Program-made: the position numbers and the translations under genes
From: Ixodes scapularis
Taxonomy: Eukaryota; Arthropoda; Arachnida; Ixodida; Ixodidae
Direction: 5' to 3'
Length of the DNA stretch: 64,000 bases
NCBI RefSeq assembly: GCF_016920785.2
Contig: NW_024609846.1
Span: forward strand, 86,933,816 to 86,997,815
Shown here: piece by piece, positions 31,501 through 44,569 of the stretch
Layout of the letters: the number at the start of each line of letters is the position of its first letter
Numbering within the stretch: the stretch's first letter is position 1
Notes under the pieces: model-generated
The model's input: only the letters and a program-made list of their open reading frames with translations
Databases searched by the model: none
Told to the model about the DNA's origin: nothing

Positions 31501-32089
31501 ATTATGTTTTGTGCAGGAGTAAAAGTTTCCAGTGACCAGGCAGCGCTCTGTTTGTGTTCTCCTTCTTATCTACTTCGTTTCACCTTAAATCTAGAGGCAG
31601 TCGATGCTACGAGATGTTGGGACTAACCAGGCAGTGTCAAGAGCTTACCATCATGGTGTTCGTCATGTTTCTGTACGCGATCTACCATCGCTGAACCAAT
31701 CACAAACAGAAAAGACCTAGTGACTTGCGCATTCGCCATTGCTTGATTGGCCCCATTGTCTCGCAGCGTCGGCTGCGCCTGTCCTCCGGTTTTCACGTTG
31801 CTTTATTTTTTTACTTAGGCTAAGCTAATTCAATTAAACCAAATCCCCGCCTTTGAGAGTGCCCAGACGGAGCAAATTAATTCGTTCTTCCATAAGTACT
31901 TCGAACTTTTGTAGCAGGGTCGTCAGACATTAAATAACAAATGCAGATCGCCAGTATTTCTCCTGGAAACATAATTTTCCATGAATAAAAAGTGATATTA
32001 ATTAATATTTTGATTAGTCGTGGACACTGACAATAGAGAACTGTGTAGCAAATTGGTGGGACTATCTTACAATTCTAAGAGTTGTGGAA
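31501..32089. other. Anonymous DNA left of element 5
   Basis: No clear motif. RT sequence downstream of the PGPNGLGGEF block would be expected here but is not readable, so the element is 3'-truncated or too decayed. Confidence 0.4.
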
Positions 32090-33569
32090 AACGTTCAGTA
32101 ACACTGGGCATAATTGTTCTTTAAGTTTTTTTTATAAAATTCACCACCGAGGCCGTTGGGTCCTGGAGTTTTACCGGTCTTAAGTTAGTCAATAGCGGCT
32201 TTAACTTCGTCTTATGTTATTGGGCCTTCTACTATCTTTTTGGAGTCGTCGTTAAGAAAAGGCATATTTGATAACAAGTTTTGAACATCAGTGTGGCTGC
32301 CTGTGGGGATAACCTTACCAAAGATATTCGAGAAGTAATTATGAAACGCTTTTATAATCAGTGCCGGTTCCTTAAGGGTCACGCCATTATGGTCAATTTC
32401 GAAAATTTCTTTAGACAACGCATATCTTCTTTCGTCATCCAGAGAGCGCTTCGTGGGTTGCTCACCAAGCAAAAACTTTTTTATGCGCGAACGGACGACG
32501 GCTCCACGATATTTTTCAGTCTCGAATGGCTGAAGCTAGGCTCTGGTGACATCAATATCACCACTGTAGAAGCCAGAATTTATGAATTCTAATTCATAAA
32601 ACATTAAAAGAGGTATATAAAGTCCGCGACGTTTGTGTTTGTTTTCATAAGATACTGTTGTCGAACGCTCAATTGACAAGTTTTTAACCTCTTGTTTGAA
32701 GCTGTCACATATGGCGAAAGTATGCATAATTTGATTATCAAGGCATTTTTGCAGAATCGTTAAAATTTCTTTGGAATAATTTTAATCCTCTAGGATACTC
32801 ACATTAAATTTCCATAGTTCCCATCTAGGTCGAAATACACGGGGAGCCTTAGCGCCAAAGCGAACAGAAACCATACAGTGGTCGGAAAAGAAAATTGTTT
32901 AACGTTATACCTCGCCATTGAAATGAATGCTTCGCCCGGCGCGTTGATCCTATCCAGATGAGCGTGTGAAACACCTTGGAAGTGGGTAAAACGTATTGGC
33001 ATATCTTTCCGACATGCCAGATCAACAAGGCTGTGCTCCTAAAGCAGGTCTGTGAGAATCGAGGCGCTTCTGTCATAACGCGTCTGAAGTAGTGCTCTGT
33101 CTTCTGCATTACAGACACAGTTGAAATCTCCCATTAGCACCACCACTTTGTCGGTGTCCAAAAAATTGGCTAGAAATTTGAAGAAAAAGAGCCTTGCAGT
33201 CACAGTATTATGACCATATACACAAATAATCCGCCATTCACTCTACCTTAAAGAAAGGTCGCCTGAAATGAGACGCCCTTCCTGGTCAACGGATAAGGAA
33301 ATAGATGGATAGCAAGCCATTTACGCAGAAACAAAAAAACAACCAGCAGAAACGCCCACTGCATGACTCACACAGACTTCAAAGTCATCTCGAAAGGGTA
33401 TTAAGGCTTCTGCAATGTCCTGATCTGATGATAATTTTGTTTCCTGTACAGCGGCTATATTAACATGCTCGTAATTTACAAGCTTTAAGAGTTGGCGCTG
33501 TTTCCTTTCAGACTTAAGGCCTCCTACATTTAGGGTGACAAAATGTAAAGGAAGGACGGGGTCTAACAT
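32090..33569 (-). pseudogene. ORF2 remnant of element 5 (endonuclease, RT start)
   Basis: An ATG at 33567-33569 opens HFVTLNVGGLKSERKQRQLL, then IAAVQETKLSS, the first endonuclease metal-site motif. MGDFNCVCNAEDRALL near 33130 and FTHFQGVSHAHLDRI near 32995-32945 are the later endonuclease motifs. The linker with RRYALSKEIFEI is at 32472-32212. The first RT block, AIDxLKTGKTPGPNGLGGEFYKK, is at about 32200-32125, with two in-frame stops. The rest of RT is missing. Confidence 0.8.
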
Positions 33570-33584
33570 GGGACTGCTTTAAGG

Positions 33585-34819
33585 TCAGTTAAGGTTACCG
33601 CTCTGGTTGTTATCGAGCGGTTTATGACTACTTTGTTTGGAATATGGCTTAGGCCTAATGCCTACCTGTTTTCGGTTCTTTCTAACCCGCATGAACGGCT
33701 CGTCATCTACTGGCACAGGGTCAATCTGGCCGCCAAGTTCTGTGGCAACCTCTGGCCTCGGTGCTACTGCCTCTTTCTCACTGGCCTTTGGAATGACCTT
33801 AGCGGCGGCAGCGGTATCTTCTGCGTCTAATGGTGCCTCCTCCTCGACAATCGTTGCCGTCGATGAGGCGTCATCATCATCACCGGGGTCGCAGGGCGGA
33901 GGCGTTAGCTTTGGGTGAATTCCAGGGTCGTTTTTCTTGATACCAGAGGCTGTCTCTGTTGCAGGCAAGTTGTCCTTGATGTGTGTCATGAAGGTTTCAG
34001 TAGAGGAAGAGTGGCTTAGAACGTCAACGACCTCGGAGATGTCCATCAGGAGCTCCGAGTGTTCTTCCTTGTCACGGGACACTTTCCCACAAAACTTGGT
34101 CGCCTAAGTCGTGACGCAAGCGTCAGCGATGTGTCCGTAAATACCACATTTGAAGCAGCGCGGTGTCCTGCACTGCCGCCGAATGTGTCCGACCGGGTTG
34201 CACCTCGGGCATAAAGGAGGCATTCCCTGGATGATAACGAGGTTTACATTCCGAACACCTGTAGCGGGTGAGGAATCTTCTTTTTCGCCGTTCCTTCATG
34301 TAGGCTGATGTCTACTTCCCTTTTTAGGGTGTCCATGTGCTCCATTTCCGGACAGCGCCACTTCTCTCGATGAATGCTGCGCACTATGCCGTATGGTGTC
34401 CGGGCTTCCAGAATGCGTCTATCTTCGAGATGGTCCGGAAGCCACAGGAGCTTCATCTTGAGATCCCGCGTGTTTGGGTCGGTGACCAGGTACTTCTTGC
34501 CCATGACGAGCAGCATACTATGGAGGCAAAGCTTTTCTTTGGCGAGAGCGTTGACGCAGGTGACCATCCATACATGGCCCATTTGTAATTCTCCGGTGGC
34601 TTTTATGTCTTTTAGGTATATTACTTCCTTGAGAGCATCTCGCAAGTTCGGTGCCGTGTAAGGCCTGGAGGACATGTCGGCGTGGAAGAATACAGAATTG
34701 AGGACGATGTTTCCGGTTGGCGGACGAGGAGCGGTGATCCTGTACTCACTTGAGGTGACATTAGACGATTCAATTATACCTCGGCCAGAAGCCAATGCGG
34801 TGTTTCCACCAGAAGTCAT
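33585..34819 (-). pseudogene. ORF1 remnant of element 5 with two CCHC zinc knuckles
   Basis: The ATG at 34817-34819 opens a gag-like RNA-binding region (LNSVFFHADMSSRPYTAPN, VTDPNTRDLKMKLLWLPDH) to 34244. A frameshift near 34250 moves into the frame with two knuckles, CPRCNPVGHIRRQC and CFKCGIYGHIADAC. A TAG (34104-34106) follows soon after. The acidic C-terminal part continues in frame to 33585 (DDDDASSTATIVEEEAPLD). Nucleic-acid binding is expected from the family. The two lesions make the copy inactive. Confidence 0.8.
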
Positions 34820-35616
34820 TATTTCACAGCCGTTCCAGACGGCCTCTTCTTTCTCCCCTAAGCTATGCCACAGCTTCTGAAATCACGTTTTTACAATTCG
34901 CTTTATACGAGACTTTCGGACGGCACTTAACGCGTGAGTCGAGTACCTTCGGGTGGCACTTGAACGCTCTGCAAAAGTGCCGTCGGACGGTACTCTAGAC
35001 ACTACGAATCTTCATTTGCAACAGGAGTGACGGACGGCACCAGGCGAACGAAATTGGAAAACGCTTACCTTGATGTGCCTGGATGTCGGAAATTTATACG
35101 CAACAGAACGCGACGAGCACAGACGGCACGTCGACAACCCACAAGAGCGAGGACACCGCCAAGCACCCGAACACGCACACACTCGCCGACCAACCCACGT
35201 TTCAAAATGCAGTCGGCGGAATCCAAAAAAAAAAAACGTGTTTACGTTAAAATAACAGAAAATATAATTTTGATGCCCGTGACGTCATTGGCCACGCCCC
35301 CTAGATCTCAAATCGGTGCCGAAAATACGCCCCCCATTTGACCAGCTCCGCTTATCCGCGCTTCGAAAAGGCGGCCCCTTCCGTTCGTGCGAGCGTGGTG
35401 CCGCTTTCGTCCCAGCCCACTCGGTCCGCAGGGTCGGCCAAGTTCTGGGCAGGTTCGGGCAGAGTTGGCTTTTCATTGCAAAATCGAGCCGTCAGCGGCA
35501 CGTCGGCAGCAGGTCGGCGACCATTGCACACTTCGTTTTAAAGAATGGACTCTGCAGGTTGATTGTGCTGCAGCCACTTGATTGTAAATATGCTCGCTTA
35601 CGATTTCTTCAATTTG
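34820..35616. other. Anonymous GC-rich DNA upstream of element 5
   Basis: CGGACGGCACTTAACG and variants with CGGACGG recur at 34918, 34985 and 35031. This may be the 5' untranslated part of element 5. No protein motif. Confidence 0.4.
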
Positions 35617-35932
35617 TAGACTCTAAAAAAAGCCCGTGAATCTGCTTTCCCGCACAACACTCGGAAAGCCAATCACCGCAACTTGCGGACACAGCTCAGC
35701 GAATGACAATGCGGAAACATATGTTTAGACCGAAAAACGCAGTCTGAGTTGTGACATTAAGCAATGCAAGCGTGACGTTTTGCATTGCTTAATGTCACAA
35801 CTCAGACTGCGTTTTTTGGTCTAAACATATATTTCGGCATCGTCATTTGCTGAGCTTCCTCCGTAAGCTGCGGTGATTGGCTCTCCGAGTGTTGTGCGGG
35901 AAAGTAGAAGCACGGGCTTTTTTAGAGTGTAT
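35617..35932. mobile_element. Palindromic MITE, copy D (full length, 316 bp)
   Basis: Ends are TAGACTCTAAAAAAAGCCCG and, inverted, CGGGCTTTTTTAGAGTGTA. Almost the entire element is one palindrome, with centre GCAATGCAAGCGTGACGTTTTGCATTGC. The arms share TTTAGACC/GGTCTAAA. TA-flanked ends suggest a Tc1/mariner-type target, which is inferred. No coding capacity. Confidence 0.92.
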
Positions 35933-38239
35933 AATTCAGCGGACAGGAGCATAGGCGCCGAGGTTTGGGTCGAGTTTTCGAGTGCTATTTTCTCGTCGTG
36001 TAATGTTAAAATAAAACGGGATTTATCTCAAAATTGATGTTTCTCATATTCGTCCATGACCAGTATCCACACTCAGGAGCTCGCATGCACTGTCAGCGCC
36101 GGAGTTCTCGATCAACGCTGCCACATATTTGTCACAGGAAAAAAAAAAATTTTTTTTTTCCACATTTTATTTGTTGTCACAAATCTTTGGCAGCGCTAAA
36201 ATTCTAAATGAATACTGTGCAACGTTTATCTTCTTTTTTTTGTGAGAAAGTCACGAGCGAAATTCAAAATACCAAGGATGAAAATATCTGTACTTGGCGA
36301 TCACGGGAGCTGAGCTTGATTGTTTGATGCTGCCACCTCCTCTGTCATTTCTAACTTTCGATTGGTGTCTCTCACGCGATAGAAGTGCACTTGCGTTACA
36401 ACAAACAGCTGAGTAGTTTGGCAGTGAAGTTTTCACAGCTGTCTTTTCCCTTTCCCCCAGCCTTGCTATGTCGCATTCTCAGGAGCTGACAGTGAGGTAG
36501 CTAAAAGCACAATTATTTTGGATTAAAATAGATCGCAAAGGCGTCATGAGATCAACAGAACATCATTATGAATTTGTTTTAAGCGCAACTGTAACTTTAA
36601 GGAAAGAGTAGTTAACATAAAGCGCGAATTTAAGTTAACGCGCTCGTATAAACACGTCAACGAGCGTGTTGCTGGGCACTGGAACATATATGCTTAAACT
36701 AATGAACTCGTTTCACATAGAAAACGAAGGTGTCACACAATTCGTACACTGTTGCCGCGAAATTCTACCAGGTACTGTAAAAATAACGGCTCTAATATCT
36801 ACCGCACGTAAGAGCCCACATATCCACACGCATATATCCCGTGTATATACACACGTAGCCGCGCTGATCAGCTGATCGGAAGCTAGTGACGTCTTGAAAT
36901 TGTTACCCCTTAGTCACATGTCTCCGAATTTGCACGCACATGCAAGGGACCGAGGTTGTCACACACGTAAAGAACGCACGCGAGGAATAACTCAGCCGTT
37001 TCACCACCTCAGATGTTGTAGCATAGTACGCCTCGACGTAGCCGAATACAAAAACAAAAACAGACCGCCTCCTTCAAGTGACGAAGATGTATTCAAAGTG
37101 GTATTATTTCCTGATGCGGGTGGGGACTGCACGCAGCAGGGGAAGTTCACGGTATTTCAGTCCGCAAACAACGAAAATGGAGCGGTCCATGTGACGGAAA
37201 TCACGATAGACACAGGCATTTCTTCGAGCTCTTGCCTTGGTGTCCAGTGTCGAGGACTACCAAAACTACAAAGGCCAAGCGGGCGTGAATTTACCTAAAC
37301 GTCCCACGAAATGGCGTCTCAGTGACGACATTTTCACACAGGCAACAGTCGTTGGTAATACACTTTGTGAACCCACGAAACAACGATGGGTTTCAAGGTT
37401 TATTCAGTGCATGAGTGCATTCAGTGAGTGCATGAGGGGCGTGAGGGCCATGAGTGAGGGAGGGGTGTGAGGTCCACGAGGGTCCGTGAGGGTGAGTGAA
37501 GGGCTGAAGGTGAGTGTGACTGTGAGGATGAGCATGAGTGAGGGGCTGAAGGTGAGTGTAGCTGTGAGGGAGAGGGGGAGTGAAAGGCTTAGATGAGTGT
37601 GGCTGTGAAAGGGAGGGGGAGTGAGCGCGACCTAAAATGCCGACTTCTGGTCCTGACTCCTTGAAGGTCACCTTCTACCGTTCTGCAAAAAAAGGCGTTT
37701 TTGCTGTCGCTTTTTTTCCCTCCATCTGTTTTTCTGTTCCCCAGTGTCACCATTCTCGCTCACAACACACCGCATTGATGGAAACTTTAAAAAATCACAC
37801 AAAAGCCAGCTTTCTCACACACGCTCAATCTAAAATAAAATTGTTCTTCTAAACATATTGTAAATTGTCTTTAATGTTTTAGAAACAAAAATTTCCCTTG
37901 TCCATTCAATTAATTACCTAAATATTCAGTTGGGTTCAGAAGGAAACCGATTATCACACTAGAACTCAACACTTTATATATGCCCAGTTGATGAAAAGAA
38001 ACACCTAAACACTTACGGATAAATATCTAGCAAACAACTTCGTTCACACTGGTCCCCGACTCTGGAGGCCATAAGAATGAAAAATTCCAGAAGACACTGA
38101 GGTCGCCATTGCCAGCTCCTCCGCGCGTTCAACTGTAGGTACTGAGGGCATTGTTTGCTGCATGCTTGTCGCCATTCTTCGAGTCGTCTCGAGCTCTTGT
38201 AAGACCCCCGGTGATATCAGCTTCTCCTCTGGGTACCCG
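35933..38239. other. Anonymous DNA with GTGAG-rich minisatellite
   Basis: 37420-37630 is a degenerate minisatellite of GTGAG/GAGTG words, with GGGCTGAAGGTGAGTGT occurring twice about 47 bp apart. An open frame at 36894-37298 (134 codons) shows no recognisable domain. A 10-A/10-T run lies at about 36140. Confidence 0.5.
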
Positions 38240-38575
38240 ACAGCTGGCACTTAGTTTTCGGCAGTTCCTTATGGAAAAAAATCGAGCGTTCTGAATGAGA
38301 AAGAGTATCCCTCGTTTTGAGGGCGTTTGTAGCGGTTGTCCGCTAACTTCGAAATTCGCGTTTCGCTCCCGTCATTTTTTTTTTCCCCCTGTCCACATGG
38401 AGCACCTTCCGCAGCCCAGTGCGGGCCTTCTTGACACAATACGTAACATCAGATAAGTTTTCTATGATGTTGTACGGGCTTTCCCACTTAGGAAACAGCT
38501 CCTCATCCCCAGCATTCCTGGGCACGGTCTCCTTGCGCCCCTCTTGGCTATTCTCAGCAAAACGCAGTAAAATGA
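38240..38575 (-). pseudogene. Gypsy integrase C-terminal segment
   Basis: The frame contains GDEELFPKWESPYNI, ENLSDVTYCVKK and KVLHVDRGK, matching the W-x-GPY...V-x-H-V-D-R-x-K signature of the chromodomain-less integrase tail. It fits directly after the 40880 break, missing only a few residues. Confidence 0.75.
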
Positions 38576-40875
38576 TAATTTCAGCCGAACTACTGCAGAA
38601 ATCCTTAAGTTCCCGGGGATACTTATAGAGGGCACTAATTCACTCTTATTTAATACCTACTTGAACCTCAGGATTGTATACTTTTTATTTCTCTGCCCGA
38701 TATAATATTGTTGCATTGGGTCCTAGGGGCCACTTCGACAAAATTTTAAATTTCTTCTCACTGAAATGAAGAATTGTAAAGTTCCCGAGGAATATAATAG
38801 CTGCCGACTCATAGCACACACAACAGTTAAAATTTCAGTATTTTAATTAATACTTTTTATTCCTCGAGACTTTCGAATTCGGTCCGCTTTTTGACCCTGT
38901 AAAGTTCGCACTCCGCCGTGCACCAAGGAGCTTGCGGCCAAGCTACCTTTACATAGGCTTATCGAAAAAAAAAAAAGATTTGTAGGATGCGTTTGTGACA
39001 GCGTATTGACTAAGAATGTGGCGGTTATAATATAACTATATAATAATTAGATGTTTACAATCAACATTTGTACCCTGGATTTCAAATATAAGCATTTGTT
39101 ATATTGGTTCAGAAACACTTGCTTTGTATATATTTTGCTTTGAATCTGCCTGTGTACGTAAAGTTTTAGCTCGGTTACAGACACAAACTGAACAAAATTC
39201 TTTCAGGAGAGTATAACTAGAAATAACTAGAAATATATCGTAGAACGGCGCGCCGATGTCCGTTGTGAAGACTAGCTTTGCAACGCAGTATACATCAGAG
39301 TTCGATTGTGTGTCTTTTAATCTATCTTATTTTATTTATACATATATACGCGTATAAATAAAACAAAAAACACGACGACGACGTTGAGAGGATGACACAC
39401 CGGGCGACGGCGGTGCCTCAATCTGAGCCCTATTTCCTCGAAAGGGGCAGCTTCTACTTTGACTGGGCTGCCTTCTTGGAGCCTGACGCTTCGACCCCAG
39501 TGGACTCCAGTGAGCTGCAGCACCATCATGTTCCTGGGGCTCCTTCATGCACCAATCGAACGGCGTGCCAGATCCCCATGGCTCGCTGCTGATCCGCCGA
39601 ACCCACCTCCACGAAATCTGGACTTCGGCGAATCGGACTGCCATTCTCCTCAATACCAACAATCCATGTCGTCGTCATCATGCATGTATATACACATCAC
39701 ATTATCATGTTCTCTAGACGCGGCACCGTGCGCCTCCATGGTACAGGCTGCCGCCTTTCCGGGGTGCCGTGACTCTCCAGAGCCAAATAAATGAAGACTA
39801 AAAACTAAGGACTAAAGACAAAATGGTTTGCTGACGAACAGCCAGTAGCGCCTTAAAAGAAAGAACATTAGTGTTTTCTTGTTTAGAGGATACAAATCCC
39901 AAAACTACACCATACTAGTGGAGCACATCACTGTAATAACGTACGCAATACAGCAAATAACAGATTGTCTCTTGAATGCTAAACGGCAAAATACACATAA
40001 TTGGGGAGATTTTTTGTTTCTAAAAGCTAAGATTCGGTTTCTGAATTTGGCTTTTCAAATTCAGAAACCTAAACAAAACTAATGTTTGCTGAAACTCGGG
40101 TGCATCGTTTTGAAAGAGTATCAAACAAAAACACCACGCAACACATTTGACGTTGTTTCACACCTCTAGACACTGGCTTTCACTGACGCACCGACCGCCG
40201 GCGTAGCATAGCGCGTAGTCGTGAAAATGATGATAGCTTATTTGCCAAATTAAAAAAATGAAGACTCGGCGCGGACTTCCCCTCCGTCAGGGCTCGATTC
40301 GGCGCTGTAGGCGTTCTGTCTAATGCAAATGAGCGGAGTGGAATGTATTTCCCCTAGTAAAGTATTTGGCCAGACGCAAATGGTGAAAAGGGTGGGAGGC
40401 CGGAGAGATGCACAGGAGAGGAGGTTGAGATAGGAGGTCACGCGCTTCGAATTCTCCGTATATCTTGCTTTAGGATGCCTACATGTCTGTCTGTCTGAGA
40501 GTGAGGACATCCATTGTTGCCCTGAATGCGCCAGTGCGTGACGCTCTCGCGCACTCGGTGCGTGACTTGGGCGGTAAAATGGGTCTATGCATTAGCCAAA
40601 GCTACGCACTCGAGCTGAGTGACACCAGATTGCGCGCGCTTCAATATGCAGAAAAAAACGATTAGGCGAAAAAATGGCTGAGATGTCACCACACAAGCAA
40701 AAGCGCGCGTGTGTATGAAATCACTCTATCTTGCTGAAGGATGATACGCCATGTGTCGTGAGAATCAGGAACTAAAACAGTGTGTCTCAGAAAGCTGATC
40801 ATGTTGTGGTTTCTCGTTTAACGGCCTTTCGTTTAATGTACACGAGATGTAAATTGGTCTTCGGGAATTTCGATC
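38576..40875. other. Insertion separating two integrase parts
   Basis: No transposase or RT is recognised. 39365-39800 is GC-richer, has two overlapping open frames without known domains, and ends with an AATAAA at about 39785. I found no terminal repeats. Confidence 0.45.
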
Positions 40876-40879
40876 GTAC

Positions 40880-41690
40880 ATATATTTATTTTTTTTCCAG
40901 CTGATTCGGCTAGTTTCTCTCGCGCTGTTTCGTGGGCCATTCTAAGTATGTGACGTAATTCTGCGGTGTATCGTAGTTGACGGTTGGTGGCTCAAATAAG
41001 GGATCCGGAAAATCAGTGTCACGTTTCTATAGAAAGTAGAAAAGCGTCTCATCGTAACTTTCATGTTTGGCTGTGTTGTATGCAAACAGGCAATATAGAA
41101 TCCAATGGTCATTGTCTTTCTGGTCAGCACGCACATAGTGGGATAGAATTGAAACCAAAGTTTGATTAAGTCGCTCTACTGCTCCGTTGTAGTGTGGATA
41201 ACATGCTGTTTTTTGGAACTTCAGTATCCTTAGCGGATGGCATACATCCCGGAGCAATCTTGATGTAAAATTAGTGCCCTCATCTGTCAAGATTCGCTGA
41301 GCCACTTTATGCCCCAAGCATTGCGAGTTGTACAAAGTTTTTTTTCAACAGTTTCGGCTTTCTGGTCTGGCATTGCGTCGACTTCTGCATATTTGGTAAA
41401 ATGATCTACGAACACCTGAACATAGCAATTTCCTTCCGCCGTAGTTGGAAACGAGCCTTTTAATTGGTTGTGCAGCCCCTTAGACTACTTGCAGTGGTGC
41501 TCGCCTTTTATTGTGCGACGAATTATGACGCATACACGGCACACACTGGACACAGTAGTTCTGTATCTCGTTTAGCATTCTTTGACAGACATTTTCGCGA
41601 ACCTTTTGACATGGTTTGCCCTTCCCTCGGTGTCCAGAGTAAGGTGCATCATGATATAGTTGTATGACGTAATATTTAAGCTATTTGGGA
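40880..41690 (-). pseudogene. Gypsy integrase remnant
   Basis: The zinc finger is at 41670-41500: YHDAPYSGHRGKGK, then NYCVQCVPCMRH, the H-x-H...C-x-x-C arrangement. A TAG precedes the core, which has YVQVFVDHFTKYAEVDAM (first Asp), ILTDEGTNFTS (second Asp) and YNGAVERLNQTL (Glu). Two frameshifts after FAYNTAKHES separate RDTDFPDPLF and MAHETAREKLAES. All three catalytic positions are still encoded. The piece ends near 40875. Confidence 0.85.
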
Positions 41691-44569
41691 ACAATTCAGT
41701 TCTTCACAAGAGGGTCCTGTTTCAACGCAGTCTGTTCTCTCCAGTGTTGTACGGAATGGCGTTCCGGAACGCGTTCCTTTTAGAAGAAACCATGGAATTC
41801 CTCCGTTCCATCTTGCATCGGTGAAACTGGTTACGTTTCTACAAAAACGAAAAATTACAGGCGTTCTTTTTTCTTTTTTTTTCTCCAGCGAGGTAATTTT
41901 TTTTAACGTGAAAGAATTAACTGACCCATGGAGCGGACCGACATCATCAGCTTGTGAAGCCGCGCCAAACGGCACCTTCCCCTGTCCCCAAGGAGCGAAG
42001 CCTGTCGTTTGTAGCAGAAATCTTATTGATATGTTCCCATTGGCTGGCGCGCATCATATTTTCAAGGAAGGAGGCTCCCATTGGCTCTCGGGCAGCGTAG
42101 TCCCAAGGAACGGCACCAGAAAAGCCCTTTTCACGGCGGCGCAGCGCACGCAGCCGCCCCAGGCGCCGGTGAGAGGAGCGGGCCTGTCCGCAGAGCCCGC
42201 ACGGGCAAACTCTGGAGATGCTGCAAGGCCGCGCTCAGCCGCTACCTCGGCAGTAACGAAACGTGGCCGTCCACGCGAGTACGCACGCCGCAGACGAACT
42301 AAGGGAGCGGAAGAACGACATTCAGGCTTTCGCATTCACAACTCATAAGGAGTTCTTATGTGTCCTCGGAACTCTTATCTCTAATGCCCGTGTCCCACTA
42401 GAGCGACCGACAGACACAAAAGACAGCGACAAGCGTCAAACCTATGCAGCATGCTCGCGATGGTACCTTTGGCCGGAGTTTAGTCGTTCGGTGCTCATGA
42501 AGTAAGCACGAGCGATTGCAAGCCTGCCAAAGCCACTCTCGCGTGGTTGATGCTCGTGTTTGAGCATAGCCTCCTTTATTCTACAAAACCTCTCAAATCG
42601 CGAAAGACTCTGGTTTGAGGCTTGTCGTTGTCGTTTGTTTCTGTATGTCGCTCTAGTGGGACACGGGCATAAGAGGGGAAACTCTAAAATGCATAAAAAT
42701 AATAACTTAAGCAAGAGTAGGATCTCGTTACCATTTTCGTTACTTACTTCGGGGTTTACTTTGTGAGGTCCTCGCTTGGCAACAGTGGGGTGCAGGCGAA
42801 CGGGTAAGCATTGATTCTTTTTTCAGTGCCCAAGACTGCCGCATATAAAGCAGAACTTTTTAGTCGAAGGAAAAGGCACGGAAAAAGGGACATCTCAAAC
42901 TCAGCTGCTCGCTTTTCTTCCAGAAATACTCATAAACCAAGAAACCTAAGGCCGACTACAGCCATCACTGAACGCTAAGAGACCTACAGCTGCAAAAAGA
43001 AAAAAAAAACAAAAAAACAGGCTACCAGACATCGACTGCACTCTTGTAGCTCGAACATTGGTCACTTAAAAGATACACAAAAGTTAAACTTCATTCCCTA
43101 TCCCCACCTCCCCCTCCTCAAACTGAACACAGAATCCGCCCTTCAGAAGGAAGGAATGGTGGTTTTCAAGACTGACAATTTAAAAGCCTACACTCAGTGA
43201 TTTCCCTACACGCCCTGGGGTGGGCACTCCCCCTTGCTTTTCTGAAGGCACCCCTTAATTCGCAACGACTCCTCTATTCTCAATACCCCCCCTCCCTAAA
43301 AATTTAGAGACACCCTCCTAATTTAAATTGCTGGGGAGACCCCTGCCTACTTCCTCTCCACTTTCTGGTCTAGTGGACAGCCACATGAGAAGAAACTGCT
43401 GTAAAAGGACACTGACACCCTCCAAAATATTTTTGTACTTTTTGCCACTCGATTCATTATGGTGTCGGAAGTCTACCCAATCGATATTTTGCTACAGTAT
43501 CACGTTTATTTTTAATAAGGACAGAAAATGCACCCGCTTGAAACAGAAAGCGAAACTGGACTGGGGAGGAAGAAGAGATATAAAGGAGGAGAAAGATACG
43601 AAAAGTTACGTAATTGTTAAAACGTTTTATTTTATTTTTTTTTCAATCCACGTATTTGCAGTTTTTTAGAAGCCACAAGAAAATGGTTATATTTTTCAAT
43701 TTCTAGTATGGAGCGTGTGCCTTCGATGGTCCACGAATTGGATTATCTTTGGTGGTTGTGTCCAAGCCATGCAGAACGTTACGTGACCATGGAAAAGGGA
43801 GTGAGCGAGACTCAAACTGGACAGTTCTCAAACGGCGGTTTTCGGGCGGAAAAAGAAAACAAATCTTGAATCACGAATTGTGGTCTGGGTAGCTGAGCTA
43901 TCATGTGTAATGCACAAACAAAAACATTGCCGAGCATAAATACTCTGTCAGTGTCCCTTTAAGTTCAAACAAGGGACTTTGTCAGATTGAAACGAGTGTG
44001 GTTGTAGCAAAATGCTCATGAAATGTGCGGTAACCTGTGATTAAAGAATAATAAAATTAATTCCTCACCACCTTCCCTGCTCACAATACATTTGGCAAGT
44101 CTGAATCCCTCACCACAAAGAGGAATATTGCAAAACGCGGAAATTTTCAAAGTTGAATATATGAACAAGTGGAACCTTGCTTGCGGATGTTTTCTTCTCC
44201 TGGTGTCCTTCCATCACGGAATTCAAATTCGCACTTCGCCATTTAATGAGATATATATATAAACAAAACATTTGGCTAGAGAGTCTATGACATCCGGATG
44301 TCTTATCAGGTTGCCCTTTGCTTTTGTTGATGAGTGTGATTAACTTTTTTATCATATCGCTGGCACAAATAAAACTATAGACATCGGAATATTCTTCATA
44401 TTAAGTAACTTCCCTGACTACAGCTCTGCTTAATGCGCCCTGTTCTTATTGAATTTTCCCGCCCGATGTTCTACTTCAATGTTATGTTCTTGCAGCACCA
44501 AGTTCTAACGTCATACATTACAATTGGGGTCACGGGCGTTTATCAGCCATTTGAGCGCACAACATTGGG
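41691..44569. other. Insertion separating integrase and RNase H
   Basis: It contains GGAACGCGTTCC-type words near 41760, a GC-rich stretch (41930-42320), the TIR element at 42384-42670, and a C-rich patch (43080-43340). No gene is recognised. Some of 43700-44560 may be decayed pol linker. Confidence 0.45.
42384..42670. mobile_element. MITE with long imperfect terminal inverted repeats
   Basis: ATGCCCGTGTCCCACTAGAG at the left end is exactly mirrored at the right end. Pairing continues imperfectly for about 65 bp (GACAAGCGTCAAACC against GACAAGCCTCAAACC). The interior has no gene. The duplicated target is unclear, possibly TA. Confidence 0.8.

Larger units (their letters stand above)
32090..34819 (-). 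mobile_element. Tx1/L1-like non-LTR retrotransposon, 3'-truncated (element 5)
   Basis: Reads right to left with a zinc-knuckle ORF1 (34819-33585), a 15-nt spacer, and ORF2 (33569-32090) with endonuclease and only the start of RT. The endonuclease start (FVTLNVGGLKS, VQETKL) and zinc knuckles differ from elements 1-3, marking another clade. No 2A and no monomers are seen. Confidence 0.8.

Noticed and set aside
36894..37298. 134-codon open frame
   Set aside because: No conserved motif, no codon signal and no supporting neighbour, so it was not called as a gene.
41736..41770. CAGTGTTG start resembling a hAT terminal repeat, followed by GGAACGCGTTCC words
   Set aside because: No matching inverted end or 8-bp duplication was found downstream.
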